Assembly: GCA_944324205.1 (NCBI GenBank)
Contig: CALUVK010000106.1
Coordinates: forward strand, 1-6,021
Source: Candidatus Gastranaerophilales bacterium
Lineage (GTDB): Bacteria; Cyanobacteriota; Vampirovibrionia; Gastranaerophilales; Gastranaerophilaceae
Direction: 5' to 3'
Length of the DNA: 6,021 nucleotides
Both the position numbers and the translations under genes were made by a program. This document shows positions 5,439-6,021 of the stretch, in pieces. The notes under the pieces were generated by a model. That model was not told the origin of the DNA, made no database searches, and saw only the letters and a list, made by a program, of their open reading frames with translations. Position 1 is the stretch's first letter; each line of letters opens with the position of its first letter.

Positions 5439-5467
5439 ATTTTAACGCATGTTTTAAAAGAAGTAAA
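5439..5467 (-). promoter_or_regulatory. Candidate sigma-70-type promoter for the two-TM protein gene
   Basis: On the minus strand TTTACT (5467-5462) and TAAAAT (5444-5439) are separated by 17 bases; the -10 matches five of six consensus positions. Initiation near 5432 would leave a leader of about 30 bases. It begins just after the dnaK terminator, so the gene is likely transcribed separately from dnaK. Confidence 0.5.
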
Positions 5468-5478
5468 CCCTAGTTACT

Positions 5479-5513
5479 AAAAAAGGCACTCGGCATAAAA
5501 TCCGGTGCCTTTT
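5479..5513 (-). terminator. Rho-independent terminator of dnaK
   Basis: AAAAGGCAC (5481-5489) pairs with GTGCCTTTT (5505-5513), extended by CGG (5491-5493) with CCG (5502-5504), giving twelve base pairs with one bulged base and an eight-base loop. On the minus strand the stem is followed by six T residues (5484-5479). It lies 20 bases beyond the dnaK stop. The plus-strand reading has only four T residues before an A-run, so minus-strand termination is the main role. Confidence 0.88.
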
Positions 5514-5533
5514 AAAAAATATGAATTTATAAA

Positions 5534-6021
5534 TTATTCTTTTGTAAATTCTGCATCAATTACATCATCGTCTTTTTTATCTGATGCTGATTCAGAACCT
5601 GCTGAATTTGCTTCGCTTTGAGCATCTCCGCCTTCTTTTTGAACAGCTTCGTATGCTTTTTGTGAAATTGCAAACATTGTCTGCTGCAGCTCTTCTGATA
5701 ATTTCTTCAACTCATCAACAGGTTTATTTTCATCTAAAGCCTTTTGAAGAGCTTCTCTGTGTTCTGTTAATTTCTTAACATCATCTTCAGAAATCTTGCC
5801 TTCAAAATCTTTTACAATTCTTTCAGAAGATGCGATTAGGGAGTTAGCATTATTCTTAATTTCTGCTTCTTCTTTCTTCTTCTTATCTTCTGATGCGTTA
5901 GCTTCTGCTTCTTTAACCATCTTATCGATGTCAGCTTCTGATAAGTTAGAAGAGTTTGTAATCGTAATCTTTTGTTCCTTATTAGTAGCTTTATCTTTAG
6001 CAGAAACATTAACAATACCGT
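5534..6021 (-). CDS. dnaK: Chaperone DnaK (Hsp70), 3' part only
   Basis: The C-terminal 161 residues of DnaK; the gene continues beyond the window's right edge. The visible part begins GIVNVSAKDKATNKEQKITI, the end of the substrate-binding beta domain, a phrase highly conserved in bacterial DnaK. It continues through SNLSEADIDKMVKEAE into the alpha-helical lid (KNNANSLIASSERIVKDF ... LTEHREALQKALDENKP). It ends in a low-complexity Gly/Ser/Asp tail closing VIDAEFTKE, equivalent to the usual acidic C-terminus with 'DAEF'. DnaK is the cytosolic ATP-dependent chaperone that works with DnaJ and GrpE. The ATPase domain is outside the window, and no dnaJ follows on this strand. A clear terminator lies 20 bases downstream. 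Confidence 0.97.
   Translation of the reverse strand, partial: GIVNVSAKDKATNKEQKITITNSSNLSEADIDKMVKEAEANASEDKKKKEEAEIKNNANSLIASSERIVKDFEGKISEDDVKKLTEHREALQKALDENKPVDELKKLSEELQQTMFAISQKAYEAVQKEGGDAQSEANSAGSESASDKKDDDVIDAEFTKE

Noticed and set aside
1..6021. CRISPR arrays, tRNA or rRNA genes, insertion sequences
   Set aside because: No spaced direct repeats, tRNA-like cloverleaf, rRNA segments, transposase motifs or terminal inverted repeats were seen.

Overview
This AT-rich window (well under half G+C by eye) is densely coding, with Shine-Dalgarno-type starts and at least two non-ATG starts. The best guess for the source is a gut relative of Cyanobacteria (Melainabacteria / Gastranaerophilales-like). 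This rests mainly on the look of the lineage-specific proteins at 3563-4980 and 4931-5401, such as the N-terminus MTNPINPNYSGVTIQISNP. It is recognition from memory, not a search, so treat it as tentative.

Layout. (1) Positions 1-2588, plus strand, form a tight membrane module. It starts with the 3' end of a DUF350-family membrane protein. Next comes a protein with two membrane anchors around a probable beta-rich outer domain, then a small Tyr/Gly/His-rich exported protein that starts at TTG, and then a 511-aa membrane-fused spermidine-synthase-like aminopropyltransferase that starts at GTG. The last three genes overlap by 4 and 11 bp, which indicates translational coupling. (2) Positions 2595-3452, minus strand, hold a stand-alone HMGL-like (DRE-TIM) aldolase/lyase gene that converges on the operon with a 6-bp gap. 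(3) Positions 3453-3562 are a divergent promoter region with an 18-bp inverted repeat over the plus-strand -10 element. (4) Positions 3563-4980, plus strand, hold two coupled genes of unknown function: a Pro/Asn/Gln-rich protein with a GVNP tandem repeat and a HEAT-like C-terminal half, and a small hydrophobic protein. (5) Positions 4931-5401, minus strand, encode an unknown two-TM protein whose 3' end overlaps the preceding gene by 50 bp. (6) Positions 5402-5533 hold its promoter and a strong dnaK terminator. (7) Positions 5534-6021, minus strand, are the 3' part of dnaK.

How the genes may work together. The first module is the most interesting. DUF350 proteins and membrane-fused aminopropyltransferases are, to my recollection, found in a recurring but poorly understood envelope gene neighbourhood. 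Here a tiny exported His/Tyr/Gly protein sits between them in full translational coupling. Positive-inside reasoning puts the catalytic domain after an odd number (seven) of apparent TM helices, so the side of the membrane where chemistry happens is an open question. The two unknown-protein genes at 3563-4980 and the oppositely oriented unknown gene at 4931-5401 look like lineage-specific cell-structure or envelope proteins, but no function can be assigned.
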